In this document: in pieces, positions 1-9,050 of the stretch
How the letters are laid out: each line of letters begins with the position of its first letter
Numbering within the stretch: position 1 is the first letter of the stretch
Assembly: GCF_013626205.1 (NCBI RefSeq)
Contig: NZ_QHJE01000001.1
Coordinates: forward strand, 3,204,501-3,268,500
DNA from: Hyphomicrobium methylovorum
GTDB lineage: Bacteria; Pseudomonadota; Alphaproteobacteria; Rhizobiales; Hyphomicrobiaceae
Length of the DNA: 64,000 nucleotides
Direction of reading: 5' to 3'
Notes under the pieces: generated by a model
What the model was told of the DNA's origin: nothing
What the model saw: only the letters and a program-made list of their open reading frames with translations
Databases searched by the model: none
Program-made: the position numbers and the translations under genes

Positions 1-846
1 GTGGCGATCGCGAAGGGTGTTCCGACGCGCGTCGACTTCTTCGGCGTTAAGCTGGCAAAAACGCTCGTTTCCGAAGGCAAGAAGGCCGATCTGATCGCCG
101 GCAACAACGTTCTGGCTCAGGTTCCGGATCTCAACGATTTCGTAGCGGGCATGAAGATCCTGCTCGCCGACGAAGGCGTGATTACGCTCGAATTTCCGCA
201 TGTGCATCGTCTCATGGCGGAGAACCAGTTCGACACGATCTACCATGAGCACTTCTCTTATTTCTCGCTGCTGACGATTGAACACATGGCGGCGCGTCAT
301 GGGCTGAAGATCATCGACGTTGAGGAGTTGCCAACTCATGGCGGTTCGCTGCGCGTCTATCTTGCGCACGAGGCGTCTGCGCGCGTTCCGTCCGATGCCG
401 TTGCGGCTCTGCTGGCAAAAGAAAAGCAGGCGGGTCTCGATCGGCTCGATGGCTATTCGGGCTTTCAAGAGCAGGTTCGCCAGACGAAGCATAAGCTTCT
501 CGCATTTCTTACGCAGGCCAAGGCAGAGGGTAAGCGGATCTGCGGGTATGGTGCGCCGGGCAAGGGCAACACGCTGCTCAACTACTGTGGCATTGGCCCG
601 GACTTCCTGGATTTCACGGTTGATCGCAATCCCTACAAGCACGGCCGTTTCACGCCGGGCATGCACATTCCGATTTATCCGGTCGAAGCGATCGACGCGG
701 CGCGACCGGATTACATTCTGATCCTTCCGTGGAATCTCAAAGACGAGATCGTAAACCAGATGCAGCACGTGGCTGACTGGGGCGGCAAGTTCATCGTGCC
801 AGTGCCTGAAGTCGCCGTCATTGATCCGAAGGAGTTCACACGATGA
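1..846 (+). CDS. Class I SAM-dependent C-methyltransferase of NDP-sugar type, C-terminal part
   Basis: The gene is open at the window edge. The family is usually about 400 residues, so roughly 130 N-terminal residues, including the zinc-binding head, probably lie outside. The visible part has the end of the SAM-binding fold (NNVLAQVPDL, about residues 35-45), the catalytic-type YHEHFSY segment near residue 81, and the C-terminal C-methyltransferase domain with GYGAPGKGNTLLNY near residue 182. Relatives add a carbon-linked methyl group to keto-deoxysugar nucleotides. Its stop overlaps the start of the cytidylyltransferase gene by four bases (ATGA), so the two are translationally coupled. The substrate is probably a CDP-sugar, judged from the neighbour. 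The GTG at base 1 is unlikely to be the true start. Confidence 0.85.
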   Translation: MAIAKGVPTRVDFFGVKLAKTLVSEGKKADLIAGNNVLAQVPDLNDFVAGMKILLADEGVITLEFPHVHRLMAENQFDTIYHEHFSYFSLLTIEHMAARHGLKIIDVEELPTHGGSLRVYLAHEASARVPSDAVAALLAKEKQAGLDRLDGYSGFQEQVRQTKHKLLAFLTQAKAEGKRICGYGAPGKGNTLLNYCGIGPDFLDFTVDRNPYKHGRFTPGMHIPIYPVEAIDAARPDYILILPWNLKDEIVNQMQHVADWGGKFIVPVPEVAVIDPKEFTR

Positions 847-1655
847 AAACGGTTCTGTTCTGTGGCGGGCTCGGGACGCGCATTCGTGAATACTCCGAGT
901 CAATTCCGAAGCCCATGATCCCGATCGGCAACCACCCGATCATGTGGCATGTCATGCAGTACTATAGCCAGTACGGTCACCAGGACTTCGTGCTGTGCCT
1001 TGGTTACAAAGCAAACACCGTGAAAGATTTCTTCTTGAACTATCGCCCGCAAGCGATGGCTGATTGCGTTGTGTCGGGCTTCGGCTCAAAGGTCGAATTC
1101 TTGAGCGAGCCGGAAGCAGACTGGCGCGTGACGATGATCGATACCGGCATCTGGCGCAACATTGGCGAGCGCCTCTGGGCCGTCCGCGATCAGGTGCGCA
1201 ATGAAGAGATGTTCCTTGCGAACTATTCTGACGGACTGACCGACGTCAATCTCGACGACATGATCGCGCACTTCAAGGCGAGCGGTAAGGTCGCGTGCTT
1301 CCTGGCGATACGTCCGCCGCTGACCTACCATCTCGCGGACATCGCTCCGGATGGGAAGGTGCGTGAATTCCGCTCGTCCGATCGTTCGGAGATGTGGATC
1401 AATGGCGGCTACTTCATCTTCCGCAAGGAGATCTTCGATTACATGCGTGAAGGCGAAGAACTCGTTCTGGAACCGTTTAAGCGCTTGATCGAAGCGGATC
1501 AGCTGATTGCCTACAAGCACGAAGGCTTCTGGCGTTCGATGGATACATTGCGGGATCGTCAGATCCTGGAAGATATGATCGAGAAGGGCAGCATGCCTTG
1601 GCGCATCAATGACGGTGCGGTGGGACGGCATAATGTGGCCGTTGCCGCGGAATGA
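843..1655 (+). CDS. rfbF: Glucose-1-phosphate cytidylyltransferase
   Basis: This cytosolic enzyme makes CDP-glucose from CTP and glucose-1-phosphate, the first step toward CDP-linked deoxysugars. The 270-residue length is typical. The N-terminal nucleotidyltransferase signature CGGLGTRIREYSESIPKPM (residues 7-25) is present, as are NGGYFIF near residue 190 and the family C-terminal segment HEGFWRSMDTLRDR. It overlaps the upstream methyltransferase by four bases and the downstream PIG-L gene by four bases, so these genes form one operon. No CDP-glucose 4,6-dehydratase is inside the window; it would be expected just upstream. Confidence 0.93.
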   Translation: MKTVLFCGGLGTRIREYSESIPKPMIPIGNHPIMWHVMQYYSQYGHQDFVLCLGYKANTVKDFFLNYRPQAMADCVVSGFGSKVEFLSEPEADWRVTMIDTGIWRNIGERLWAVRDQVRNEEMFLANYSDGLTDVNLDDMIAHFKASGKVACFLAIRPPLTYHLADIAPDGKVREFRSSDRSEMWINGGYFIFRKEIFDYMREGEELVLEPFKRLIEADQLIAYKHEGFWRSMDTLRDRQILEDMIEKGSMPWRINDGAVGRHNVAVAAE

Positions 1656-2308
1656 AATCTCTCGGTCTTGCATCCCCGGGCGAGAGCCTCAGCGTGCTCT
1701 GTCTTGGGGCGCATTCTGACGACATCGAGATCGGTGCCGGTGGCACGATCATGGCGTTGATCGAAGCTGGTGTTCGGGTCGACGTGACGTGGTGCGTCGT
1801 GAGTGCTAACGGTCCGCGCAAAGAAGAAGCGGAGGCTTCGGCCGCCGCTTTTTGCGCAGGTGCCTCGCGACTTGCGATTGAGATCGGCTCGTTCAAGGAC
1901 AGCTATTTTCCCTATCAGGCCGCCGATATCAAAACCTGGTTGGCTGGCATTGGGAAATCGATTGCATCGCCCGATGTTATCTTCACGCACCGGGATGAAG
2001 ATGCGCACCAGGATCACCGTGTGATCTCGGAACTCACGTGGAATCTGTTCCGAGACAATCTAATTTTGGAATACGAAATTCCGAAGTGGGATGGCGATCT
2101 CGGCCGTCCCAACAGCTATATGGCGCTGCCGGAACCGGTGATGGAGCGCAAGGTTGAGCTGCTGCTCAAGCATTTCGGTACGCAGCGTTCCAAGGATTGG
2201 TTCGATGCCGAAACGTTTCGCGGCCTAGCGCGTCTGCGGGGAATGGAGTGCCGTGCGCCTGACCGGTTTGCCGAGGGGTTCTTTGTCCGCAAGCTCAGGC
2301 TGGGATAG
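1652..2308 (+). CDS. PIG-L family zinc-dependent deacetylase
   Basis: This is a 218-residue LmbE/PIG-L fold protein. The zinc-site signature GAHSDDIEIGAGG lies at residues 19-31, and the second metal or catalytic stretch HRDEDAHQDHR is near residue 112. Family members remove N-acetyl groups from amino sugars or sugar conjugates. Because it is coupled to the cytidylyltransferase and C-methyltransferase genes, a role in finishing the same nucleotide sugar or its glycan is likely. The exact substrate cannot be read from sequence. It is the last gene of the operon and is followed immediately by a hairpin terminator. Confidence 0.85.
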   Translation: MKSLGLASPGESLSVLCLGAHSDDIEIGAGGTIMALIEAGVRVDVTWCVVSANGPRKEEAEASAAAFCAGASRLAIEIGSFKDSYFPYQAADIKTWLAGIGKSIASPDVIFTHRDEDAHQDHRVISELTWNLFRDNLILEYEIPKWDGDLGRPNSYMALPEPVMERKVELLLKHFGTQRSKDWFDAETFRGLARLRGMECRAPDRFAEGFFVRKLRLG

Positions 2309-2340
2309 TTCTGCTGAGGGTTCCGCAGAACTTTGTTTGC
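2308..2340 (+). terminator. Rho-independent terminator after the CDP-sugar operon
   Basis: A seven-base stem (GTTCTGC at 2308-2314, GCAGAAC at 2325-2331) has a ten-base loop and runs into a T-rich stretch (TTTGTTTG). It begins on the stop codon of the PIG-L gene. Confidence 0.7.
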
Positions 2341-2408
2341 CTTTCGCGTAGCCGGACGAGGCTGCGTCATACGACGGGATAGCAATGACAATTGAAGAAC
2401 GTTGGTCC

Positions 2409-2429
2409 GCTGGCGATGTGATCGCCAGC
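2409..2429. terminator. Perfect hairpin between convergent genes
   Basis: The nine-base arms GCTGGCGAT and ATCGCCAGC are separated by GTG. The hairpin lies 39 bases past the stop of the minus-strand epimerase gene and could terminate it, but no good T-run follows on either strand. It may instead act as a 3'-end stabiliser. Confidence 0.45.
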
Positions 2430-2467
2430 GCGTCGGTGTTGCTGTAGAGCGGCGAACTGGCGGCAGC

Positions 2468-3052
2468 TTATGCGATGTCGGTCGAGGAGATGACTGACAT
2501 GCGTTTTACAAGCTCGGCTTCGATTTCGTCGAAGCGGAGATACGACAGGTCTTTTTCGGAAATCACGGTTGGCTCGAGCGGCCATTGGAGGCCGAGCCGC
2601 TCGTCGTCGTATTTGATCCCAGCCTGGAGTGCTGGGGTATACATCTCACCCATCTGATAGGTCGTGTCGGTCTGGTCCCGGAGCGTCTGGTAGCCATGGG
2701 CAAAGCGATCGGGAACGTAGAGCGATCTTCCGTTGTCTTCGGTGAGCTCAACCGAGAAATGCTGCAGGAAAGTTTCGCTTTCGGGTCGTAGGTCGATGAT
2801 AACGTCGATGATCGCGCCGCGGGTGCAGGCCACCAACTTTGTTTCGGTGGCAGGCGGATACTGGAAGTGCATGCCGCGAATTGTGCCCTTGCGACTGTTG
2901 TGCGCGATGTTCGCTTGCGCGATGACCGGCTTTAATCCGTGTGCCGTGAATTCATCTCGACAAAAGGTGCGGGCAAAAAAACCGCGTTCATCGTTATGGC
3001 GCTCAAGCTCAAGGACGAACGCTCCGCGCAAGTGTGTCTCTATGAATTTCAT
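2468..3052 (-). CDS. dTDP-4-dehydrorhamnose 3,5-epimerase family protein
   Basis: This is a 194-residue RmlC-type cupin. The motifs NDERGFFARTFC (residues 19-30), RGMHFQYPP with the catalytic-type His at about 62, VPDRFAHGYQTL and TTYQMGEMY all match the family. These enzymes epimerise C3 and/or C5 of 4-keto-6-deoxysugar nucleotides. No RmlA, B or D partner is visible nearby, while a CDP-sugar operon runs convergently next to it. The real substrate may therefore be the CDP-linked or C-methylated sugar rather than the rhamnose precursor. The ATG at 3052 is a good start. Confidence 0.85.
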   Translation of the reverse strand: MKFIETHLRGAFVLELERHNDERGFFARTFCRDEFTAHGLKPVIAQANIAHNSRKGTIRGMHFQYPPATETKLVACTRGAIIDVIIDLRPESETFLQHFSVELTEDNGRSLYVPDRFAHGYQTLRDQTDTTYQMGEMYTPALQAGIKYDDERLGLQWPLEPTVISEKDLSYLRFDEIEAELVKRMSVISSTDIA

Positions 3053-3228
3053 GCGTCGCTCTCTCGCCCCGTGAATCGCCGAGCCGGATTATAGCATTAT
3101 CCGGTATCGCGACATTGGCTCCCTATCCGCGTCGTAGAGTGGGAGGGGAAGGGGCAACAACCAAGTCGTGTTCTTCGGCAACGCTAGCTGCCGGGCTCTG
3201 GCTTTGCGCTCCCCATGAGCCGCGCCTT

Positions 3229-3264
3229 CCAAAACAAAACGGCGCAGACTGGTTGGTCTGCGCC
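3229..3264 (-). terminator. Rho-independent terminator of the ExoF-like gene
   Basis: On the minus strand a nine-base perfect stem (GGCGCAGAC and GTCTGCGCC, 3241-3264, loop of six) is followed by a T-rich tail at 3229-3240. It sits 50 bases downstream of the export gene. Confidence 0.85.
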
Positions 3265-3313
3265 GCCGGGTCTTGGGTGGTCCATTTTCAGTGCGGCTGT
3301 TGCCGCCTTGAGA

Positions 3314-4735
3314 TTAGTTCTTCCAGTTCGACGTGTAGCGGTTGGTGATGTTCGTCACCGGGTTGCTCGCGTCGAGGAACATGTTGTTGTTCGGGATCGA
3401 TCCTGCCGTACGTTCAGCTATGACCTTCACGACGTCACCCGGAAGAAGGGGGGTCGAGTCGGTTGCGCTGATCGACATCAGGCCGCCAACGTCATTCTTC
3501 CGCAGGATCTCGTAGCGGAATGCCGAACCGCCCTCTGCGTTTGTGATGTCCGCCGGCAAGCCGCCAACCTGGTGGATGATCTTCGAAGAGCCGTTGATGG
3601 TCGTTTCGAGATTAGCCAGCTGATCGTCGATACCCTGAAGTTCCTTTTCGATCGCCTGGTGACGGTCGAGCGTCAGGACGGCGAGTTCACGATCGAGGCG
3701 GCTGATGTTCTGGCGGCCACGAGCGATATTTGCTGCAACCTGGCGCTGGTCGCGTTCGACCATGGCGACAAGAATTTCAGTGTCGGTGAGGCGCTGCTGT
3801 GTCGTCAGCCCACCCTTGGCAAGCTTCTGGATGGTGTCGCGCATCGTACGACGCGAAACGAGCTGATCCTCGATGATTGCCTGCTCCTTGACGTAGGAAT
3901 CGACTTCGATCTTGGCCTGCTGGATCTGCTCCTTGATGGATGCGATCTGGCTTTGCAGGCTTTCGCGCTGCGTATTGTAGTAACGCTGCTCGTCTCCGAT
4001 CAGCCGGCTTGCTTCGTTTGTGCCGACGAGGTTTACGAGCATCGCAGGCGTAGCAATTTCAGTGCGATCTTCCTTGTCTGCCAGGAGGCGCGCCTGACGT
4101 GCAACGAGACGCTTGTATTCAATATCCGACGTCCGCAAACGAGACATTTCACGCAGCGCTTCGGTCGGCAGCCACGGCATGGTCGCCGATGAGAGTGAGC
4201 CGCCAGCCAGGGTCAATGCCTGGATGACTGTCATGTCGCGGATGAACGGATAGGAGCCCGGCTTGGCAACCAGACCGCTGACGAACACGGGGCGACGGCC
4301 GCTGACGTCGATGGTGACGTCTGCTTTACGCTGCATGACTTTCTCGATTGCCGCGGAGATCTGATCTTCCAAGGCAAGCGGGCTGCTTCCGGCAGCGGTG
4401 AATGCGCCAAGGGTCGGGATACGAACCTTGCCCATGTCGTTGACGGTGTAGAGGCCCGAGAGATCTTCACGGCCGTAGACCGAGACCTTTACGCGGTCGC
4501 CTACGTCGAGATTGTAGATCTGGTCGACGTCGTTGCTTTCGTTCGACGTGATGGCGGCTTCCGTCGGCGCGGGCCGGTCCATCCCGGCGAGCGTTTCAAC
4601 AGGGAAGCCGTCAGCTCGCGCAATCTGGGTCACCGCCGGCGCGATGGCCAATCCAAGACCGACCAATAGGGCGGCCTGCGCGACGACGCGAGCCGGAAAT
4701 TTCCGGCCGGTGCGATCGAGGTGGGTTGGATGCAT
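3314..4735 (-). CDS. Polysaccharide biosynthesis/export protein, ExoF-like
   Basis: A 473-residue exported protein of the outer-membrane auxiliary class. The order is an N-terminal hydrophobic signal segment (about residues 15-40), a polysaccharide-export domain beginning NLDVGDRVKVSVYGRED (about 75), an SLBB-type domain (RRPVFVSGLVAKPGSYPF), a long charged coiled-coil hairpin (about 240-390), and a second beta-grasp region. ExoF-type proteins help pass exopolysaccharide across the periplasm. The nearest neighbour upstream is an O-antigen ligase-like gene on the same strand, about 540 bases away. This is the second export protein in the window; the one at 40 kb is shorter and a lipoprotein, so the two likely serve different polymers. 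Confidence 0.85.
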   Translation of the reverse strand: MHPTHLDRTGRKFPARVVAQAALLVGLGLAIAPAVTQIARADGFPVETLAGMDRPAPTEAAITSNESNDVDQIYNLDVGDRVKVSVYGREDLSGLYTVNDMGKVRIPTLGAFTAAGSSPLALEDQISAAIEKVMQRKADVTIDVSGRRPVFVSGLVAKPGSYPFIRDMTVIQALTLAGGSLSSATMPWLPTEALREMSRLRTSDIEYKRLVARQARLLADKEDRTEIATPAMLVNLVGTNEASRLIGDEQRYYNTQRESLQSQIASIKEQIQQAKIEVDSYVKEQAIIEDQLVSRRTMRDTIQKLAKGGLTTQQRLTDTEILVAMVERDQRQVAANIARGRQNISRLDRELAVLTLDRHQAIEKELQGIDDQLANLETTINGSSKIIHQVGGLPADITNAEGGSAFRYEILRKNDVGGLMSISATDSTPLLPGDVVKVIAERTAGSIPNNNMFLDASNPVTNITNRYTSNWKN

Positions 4736-5274
4736 CTTGGCTCTCCGATGTGATCTGTGCGCCGCATTATTTGAATGCGGTAGGGCGGACGCGTTTTGCT
4801 TCTCAAAGTTCTGAAATACATTCGCCGACGGCAGCGAATGGACGTTGTTGTTGCGAGGTGACGGCGCTCGATCGTGAAATGATTTTTATCGTTGTAGATG
4901 GCGGCGAGGCGCTCGGCACAGAAATGTTGCCATTAAGTAAATTTTTGAGAGTCAATGCCGAGTATCGCGTTTCGGCGCTCTGCGATGGCGAAGAAAAATC
5001 GATATGGGCAGGGCGGTTGCTGCTTGCGCTGGCGGACCAGATTGTCCGCATGCCTCGTTCCGAGCGCCTGTTTGCAGGGGCCGCGATGGAAGGCAAAAGC
5101 TTGTACGCCTCAGTCAACACAACAGGTGCTCAACTCTGTACCGGTTTCGAACGCGCACGAGATGCGCATAAGGCCAACAGCAAAACTCGCGCCAGCATCT
5201 CCATTTGTTTACGGTCTGGTAATCTTAGCAAGCTCTCCGGTGTGAGAAAAAACATTGCGCGGAGAACGACATGG
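4736..5274. other. 539-base gap with a possible unsupported ORF
   Basis: The gap lies between two minus-strand genes. On the plus strand a frame stays open from an ATG at 4879 to 5304 and reads plausibly for its first 80 codons (starting MIFIVVDGGEALG). It then turns basic and compositionally poor, and it runs into the 3' end of the next gene. I recognise no domain. The more likely content is the promoter and leader of the ExoF-like gene. Confidence 0.3.
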
Positions 5275-6663
5275 TCAAAGGCGACTACGCAATTTTGGGT
5301 ATGAGCGTCGAGTGGCCAGACCGGAAGTGGTAGCTCCTGGGCGGCTGCCGTTACCCGCCATCGCGAGCGAGCGCGGGCGCGCGGTTCCGTTGGACGGTGT
5401 TCTGCGTCCTGGGCTGCGTGCCGTGATGACAAGCAGCGTTCCGAGGAACATGAACGCGTACCAGTTTGACGCGAGGTAGTAGAGCATGTTGTCGGAGTAG
5501 GAGAGCGCGAGATAGACGATGCAGAACGCGGCGCCGATCACGGACGCAGCGCGATCGATATTGAAGACTCTGACAAAGCGCCAAGCGATGAACAGGAAAA
5601 TTGTGGCGAACAAAACCGCTCCGAGAACGCCGGTTTCGAAGGCGAGCTGAATATAGACATTGTGTGCGTAGACGCCGTTGGTCTCCAACGGGAAGAATTC
5701 GGGCGAATACTTTAGGAATGATCCGAGACCACCGTGACCGACGATGGGACTCTGTTCGATCCAAGACATCGCATCGCGCCACAATTGCTGGCGCCATTCG
5801 TATGAGTTCAGAATGACGCCGGTGCCGATGTATTCGGCTGGCGAAATTGCGTCCAGCAATCGCTGTTGGATTGACGGCGATAGCGCGACGAGCACGGGAA
5901 GTGCGAATAGCGCGAGAAGTGCGCGTCGATTGACGAATATCGCGTAGGCCAAAAGGAAGATCGTTGCGCTTGCCCATGCGCTGCGCGTTTGCGTCGCCAG
6001 CAGGACGATGCCCATAATCCCGCCGTACACGATGAGCCAGCCGCGCTTCGCCTGCGTGTCTTTAAAGAGCGGACTGACGAGCCTGAAGGCAATGGCTGCC
6101 ATCACCACAAGCGTATAGAACGCGAGAATGTTGGGGTGCGTGAACGTGGCTGCGATGCGCCCGTCTTCAGTGCCATTGCCGTAAGGGATTTGGTCGAGCG
6201 CGATGATCGCGGGAATGAATGACGAGTAGATAACGACGTTCACGAAACGCCGCGCATCCAAAGGCGTGCGAATGAGCAGGAACGGCAGCATAAACACGCA
6301 TTGATAGGAGATGATCACGAGCAGCAGTCGGACTACGCCGACCGGGTCTGTCGTCGTGATCGACATGAATGCGCAGTACCCGATGAACGCCAGCCACGGC
6401 AGCTGGAGTTTCCAATCGATCGGTTTTTTGTTGATCAGCAGTAGAAGCAGCGTGATGCCGATCAGCGCCGCATTGAAGCCTGCGCCAAGCGTCAACTGCC
6501 CGCCGGAACCAACCGGGATCTGAACGATGTCGAGAACGGTATCGAGTGACGCCCGGATAAACAGAATTCCGAAGACGCTGGCGTAAAGCAGGCTCCACAG
6601 AACCTCGGAGTCGCGATGCGCATAACGCTTCGATGCCGGGATTGTGGTTGGTAGCGCACGCAT
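5275..6663 (-). CDS. O-antigen ligase / polysaccharide polymerase family membrane protein
   Basis: A polytopic inner-membrane protein of about 462 residues with some ten hydrophobic segments. It has the Wzy_C-type periplasmic region with HAHN-like context (ETNGVYAHNVYIQLAFETG) and GHGGLGSF just before it. Such proteins join glycan units to lipid carrier or to each other. An in-frame TTG at 6738 would lengthen it but overlaps the upstream regulator gene; the ATG at 6663 (MRALPTT) is the better start. The C-terminal 40 residues are basic and low complexity. It lies between a LuxR regulator and an ExoF-like exporter on the same strand, consistent with an exopolysaccharide operon. Confidence 0.85.
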   Translation of the reverse strand: MRALPTTIPASKRYAHRDSEVLWSLLYASVFGILFIRASLDTVLDIVQIPVGSGGQLTLGAGFNAALIGITLLLLLINKKPIDWKLQLPWLAFIGYCAFMSITTTDPVGVVRLLLVIISYQCVFMLPFLLIRTPLDARRFVNVVIYSSFIPAIIALDQIPYGNGTEDGRIAATFTHPNILAFYTLVVMAAIAFRLVSPLFKDTQAKRGWLIVYGGIMGIVLLATQTRSAWASATIFLLAYAIFVNRRALLALFALPVLVALSPSIQQRLLDAISPAEYIGTGVILNSYEWRQQLWRDAMSWIEQSPIVGHGGLGSFLKYSPEFFPLETNGVYAHNVYIQLAFETGVLGAVLFATIFLFIAWRFVRVFNIDRAASVIGAAFCIVYLALSYSDNMLYYLASNWYAFMFLGTLLVITARSPGRRTPSNGTARPRSLAMAGNGSRPGATTSGLATRRSYPKLRSRL

Positions 6664-6706
6664 CGCAATTTCCGTTGCCGAATGTCTCGATTTCGGCGCG
6701 GAGGGA

Positions 6707-7453
6707 TCAGCGCGCCGGTCTGCTGGCCAGGAATGCAACTTCCGTGCGATTTTTGGCGTTCAGCTTTTTCATGATGTTTCGGACGTGAACTTTAACCGTG
6801 CTCTCGCACATCGAAAGCTCATATGCGATGAGCTTGTTCGATTTGCCGATGCGCAATTTTTCGATGATCGCCGATTGGCGGGGCGTGAAGGCGCCGTCGG
6901 TGATCGTTTTTTGGTTTGCCGTTTTGTAGCTCTCGCCGTTGCGTTGGGCGGCGATGACGCTCGATGCCGGGACGAATGTGCCGCCAGCGGCCACAAGGCG
7001 TAGTGCTTCCACGACGACCTCGAGCGGCGTCGTCGACGCGATGTACCCGCGAGCGCCCTTTTCCAGGGCTCCGATAATGTCGTCTATCTTTTCGTCGTCG
7101 GAGAACACGATAAAGGGTGCGCCTCGGCCCGCTTTCTCCAAGCCAGACGTAAGCAAGGTGATCTGCTCAGAAACTGATCCGCTTGAGACGAATAACAAAA
7201 TGAGGGAGGGGGCTCTGTCGTTGGACGAGGATATCCACTCTTCAACACTGCCCATTGCATGGACGGTCAGCCCATAGCCGGTCGAGAGAATTTTGGCGAC
7301 GCAATCGCGGTAGAACGCGCGGCGATCAAGTACCACAATAGGGCCGGAGGTACGGAATGCCTGATTGGAATGTGAACCGGTGTTGTGCGGCGAGTTACCG
7401 ATATCGGCTCCGCTCACACCGAGCGGGGTTGCTCCCGCGGGGTCATTCTTCAC
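6707..7453 (-). CDS. LuxR-type regulator with a degenerate receiver domain
   Basis: The protein has 248 residues. An N-terminal linker (1-37) leads into a receiver-like fold (about 38-160), and a LuxR/FixJ helix-turn-helix follows near the C-terminus (FTPRQSAIIEKLRIGKSNK, then STVKVHVRNIMKKLNAKNR). At the end of strand 3, where the phospho-acceptor Asp should be, the sequence reads LILLFVSSG, and the strand-5 Lys position reads GYIASTT. Both key residues are missing, so phosphorylation is unlikely and control may be by ligand, partner or abundance. It is upstream of and on the same strand as polysaccharide genes, making it their probable activator. Confidence 0.87.
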   Translation of the reverse strand: MKNDPAGATPLGVSGADIGNSPHNTGSHSNQAFRTSGPIVVLDRRAFYRDCVAKILSTGYGLTVHAMGSVEEWISSSNDRAPSLILLFVSSGSVSEQITLLTSGLEKAGRGAPFIVFSDDEKIDDIIGALEKGARGYIASTTPLEVVVEALRLVAAGGTFVPASSVIAAQRNGESYKTANQKTITDGAFTPRQSAIIEKLRIGKSNKLIAYELSMCESTVKVHVRNIMKKLNAKNRTEVAFLASRPAR

Positions 7454-7639
7454 GATGGCTACCTATTACCTACGCTATTTGAGCAGTACGCCAATTGCGT
7501 CGGTTTGCGCATATCCAGACTGTATGGGGTATGCCTTTCACCGAATAGTACGTTATTTAAAAATTGACTTAAAATTTCGATTTTTGGTTAAGCGTTGATT
7601 CTGGATGTCGATTATCATTTTCGAGTTGGGTTGATTGGC

Positions 7640-7660
7640 GGGTGGCGGTAACCGCCACCC
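7640..7660. terminator. Strong hairpin downstream of the SDR gene
   Basis: The ten-base arms GGGTGGCGGT and ACCGCCACCC are separated by a single base. The hairpin lies 48 bases after the stop of the minus-strand SDR gene, so it probably terminates it, although a T-run follows only on the plus strand. Confidence 0.5.
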
Positions 7661-7708
7661 GGTTTTTCGGAGGACGCGCGAGTGGATCGCGCGCCTGTGT
7701 GCCGCTCG

Positions 7709-8755
7709 TTAGGCCGCAGCGCGGCTGACGTGGCGCAAGTCGATATCGACGATGTTTTCGCTCAAGAGCTTTTTGATGTGGCTGATGCGCTGGTAGCGCG
7801 GTCCTTCGAACTCTTCGAGCGTCAGCCCTGAGCTCTTGTATGCGTCGTAGATCTGTTGAGCACCCTTGCGTGCGGTCCACTTCGGCTTGAAGTCCGGCAG
7901 CGCCCGCGCGATTTTGCTGAAATCGACGCGGTAGCAGCGTGTATCGGGACCCGCGTCTTCCGCGTACGCGACGCGGCAACCGGGCACCGTTTCAGCGACG
8001 ATGTTGGCGATCTCGCTGATGCGATAATTCTCGTCGGTGCGACCGACGTTGAATGCCTGATTGAAGACATTCTCGCGCGGCGCAGTGAGTGCTGCTGCGA
8101 ATGCCTGCGAGATATCTTCGATGTGCACGATGGGGCGCCAGGGCGTTCCATCCGACTTCAGATAGATCAGGCCCTTTGTTACGGCCCATGCTGTAAGGTT
8201 GTTCAAAACGATGTCGAAACGCATACGCGGCGACACGCCGTAGGCAGTGGCCGGGCGCATGTAAACGGGGCAGAAGCTATCGTCGGCGAGGCGGGAAATA
8301 TCGCGCTCGGAAAAGACTTTGGACTCGCCATATGCGGTGACCGGATTGAGGTCTCCTGTTTCGTCCATCAGGTTGTCGCCGGCGAGGCCGTAGTTGCTGC
8401 ACGAGGACGCCAAGACGAAGCGTTTGACTCCGGCGGCCTTGGCAAGTTCGGCAAGGCGAAGGCTGGCGCGGTGATTGATGGCGTAGGTGATATCCGGATT
8501 GAGGTTGCTCAGCGGATCGTTGGAAAGCGCCGCAAGATGGATGACAGCATCGAAGCCCTTGAGATCGCTCGCGTTGATATCGCGAACGTCTTTTTTCAGG
8601 TTGGGAAGTGGGATGATCTTGCCGCCAGCGTCGAACGTGCAACGCTCGTAGAGGTCGCTGTCGCATCCCGTTACTTCGTGCCCGGCGGCAACGAGCAACG
8701 GAGTCATTACCGTCCCAATGTAGCCAAGGTGGCCGGTGACGAGCACTTTCATCAA
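7709..8755 (-). CDS. NAD-dependent epimerase/dehydratase (extended SDR)
   Basis: A 348-residue Rossmann enzyme. The nucleotide-binding motif GHLGYIG (residues 8-14) is a variant of the usual TGxxGxxG. The catalytic pair appears as YGESK near residue 140, preceded by a Ser-rich strand (LASSCSNYG). Such enzymes epimerise, dehydrate or reduce nucleotide sugars. [13 protein letters not shown] and the C-terminal half fit a nucleotide-sugar epimerase. It stands alone between two intergenic regions and is probably linked to the neighbouring sugar genes. The exact reaction is unknown. ATG codons at 8755 and 8752 are both possible starts. Confidence 0.87.
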   Translation of the reverse strand: MMKVLVTGHLGYIGTVMTPLLVAAGHEVTGCDSDLYERCTFDAGGKIIPLPNLKKDVRDINASDLKGFDAVIHLAALSNDPLSNLNPDITYAINHRASLRLAELAKAAGVKRFVLASSCSNYGLAGDNLMDETGDLNPVTAYGESKVFSERDISRLADDSFCPVYMRPATAYGVSPRMRFDIVLNNLTAWAVTKGLIYLKSDGTPWRPIVHIEDISQAFAAALTAPRENVFNQAFNVGRTDENYRISEIANIVAETVPGCRVAYAEDAGPDTRCYRVDFSKIARALPDFKPKWTARKGAQQIYDAYKSSGLTLEEFEGPRYQRISHIKKLLSENIVDIDLRHVSRAAA

Positions 8756-8992
8756 TAATATCCCTTACGCTTTACATACAATTCCGAATGCCGATGACGA
8801 CATCCGACGCAAGTTCCAAGCCAGTATGTGAAGTTTCTGGGTGCCGCGCTTCTGGTGGCCGGCCTAGGGTATGATTTACGGGGTGCCCTCAGTTGCTTCT
8901 TAAGATATTCCGCGGGGTTACACCCTCAAATTCTCGCGGCCGAGATTAAGTAAAAAGTACATCTTGAAATTTTTTGATTTCGCAATTGTCCC

Positions 8993-9021
8993 AAAATGAG
9001 AACCGCCAGGCGTCTCATTTT
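8993..9021 (-). terminator. Terminator of the trehalose operon
   Basis: The nine-base arms AAAATGAGA and TCTCATTTT enclose a short inner CGCC/GGCG stem. The AT-rich outer ends give A and T tracts on both strands. It lies about 30 bases past the otsB stop and could work in both directions. Confidence 0.65.
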
Positions 9022-9050
9022 CGCGAGCGAGGGTGCAATGCCGTTTTCGC

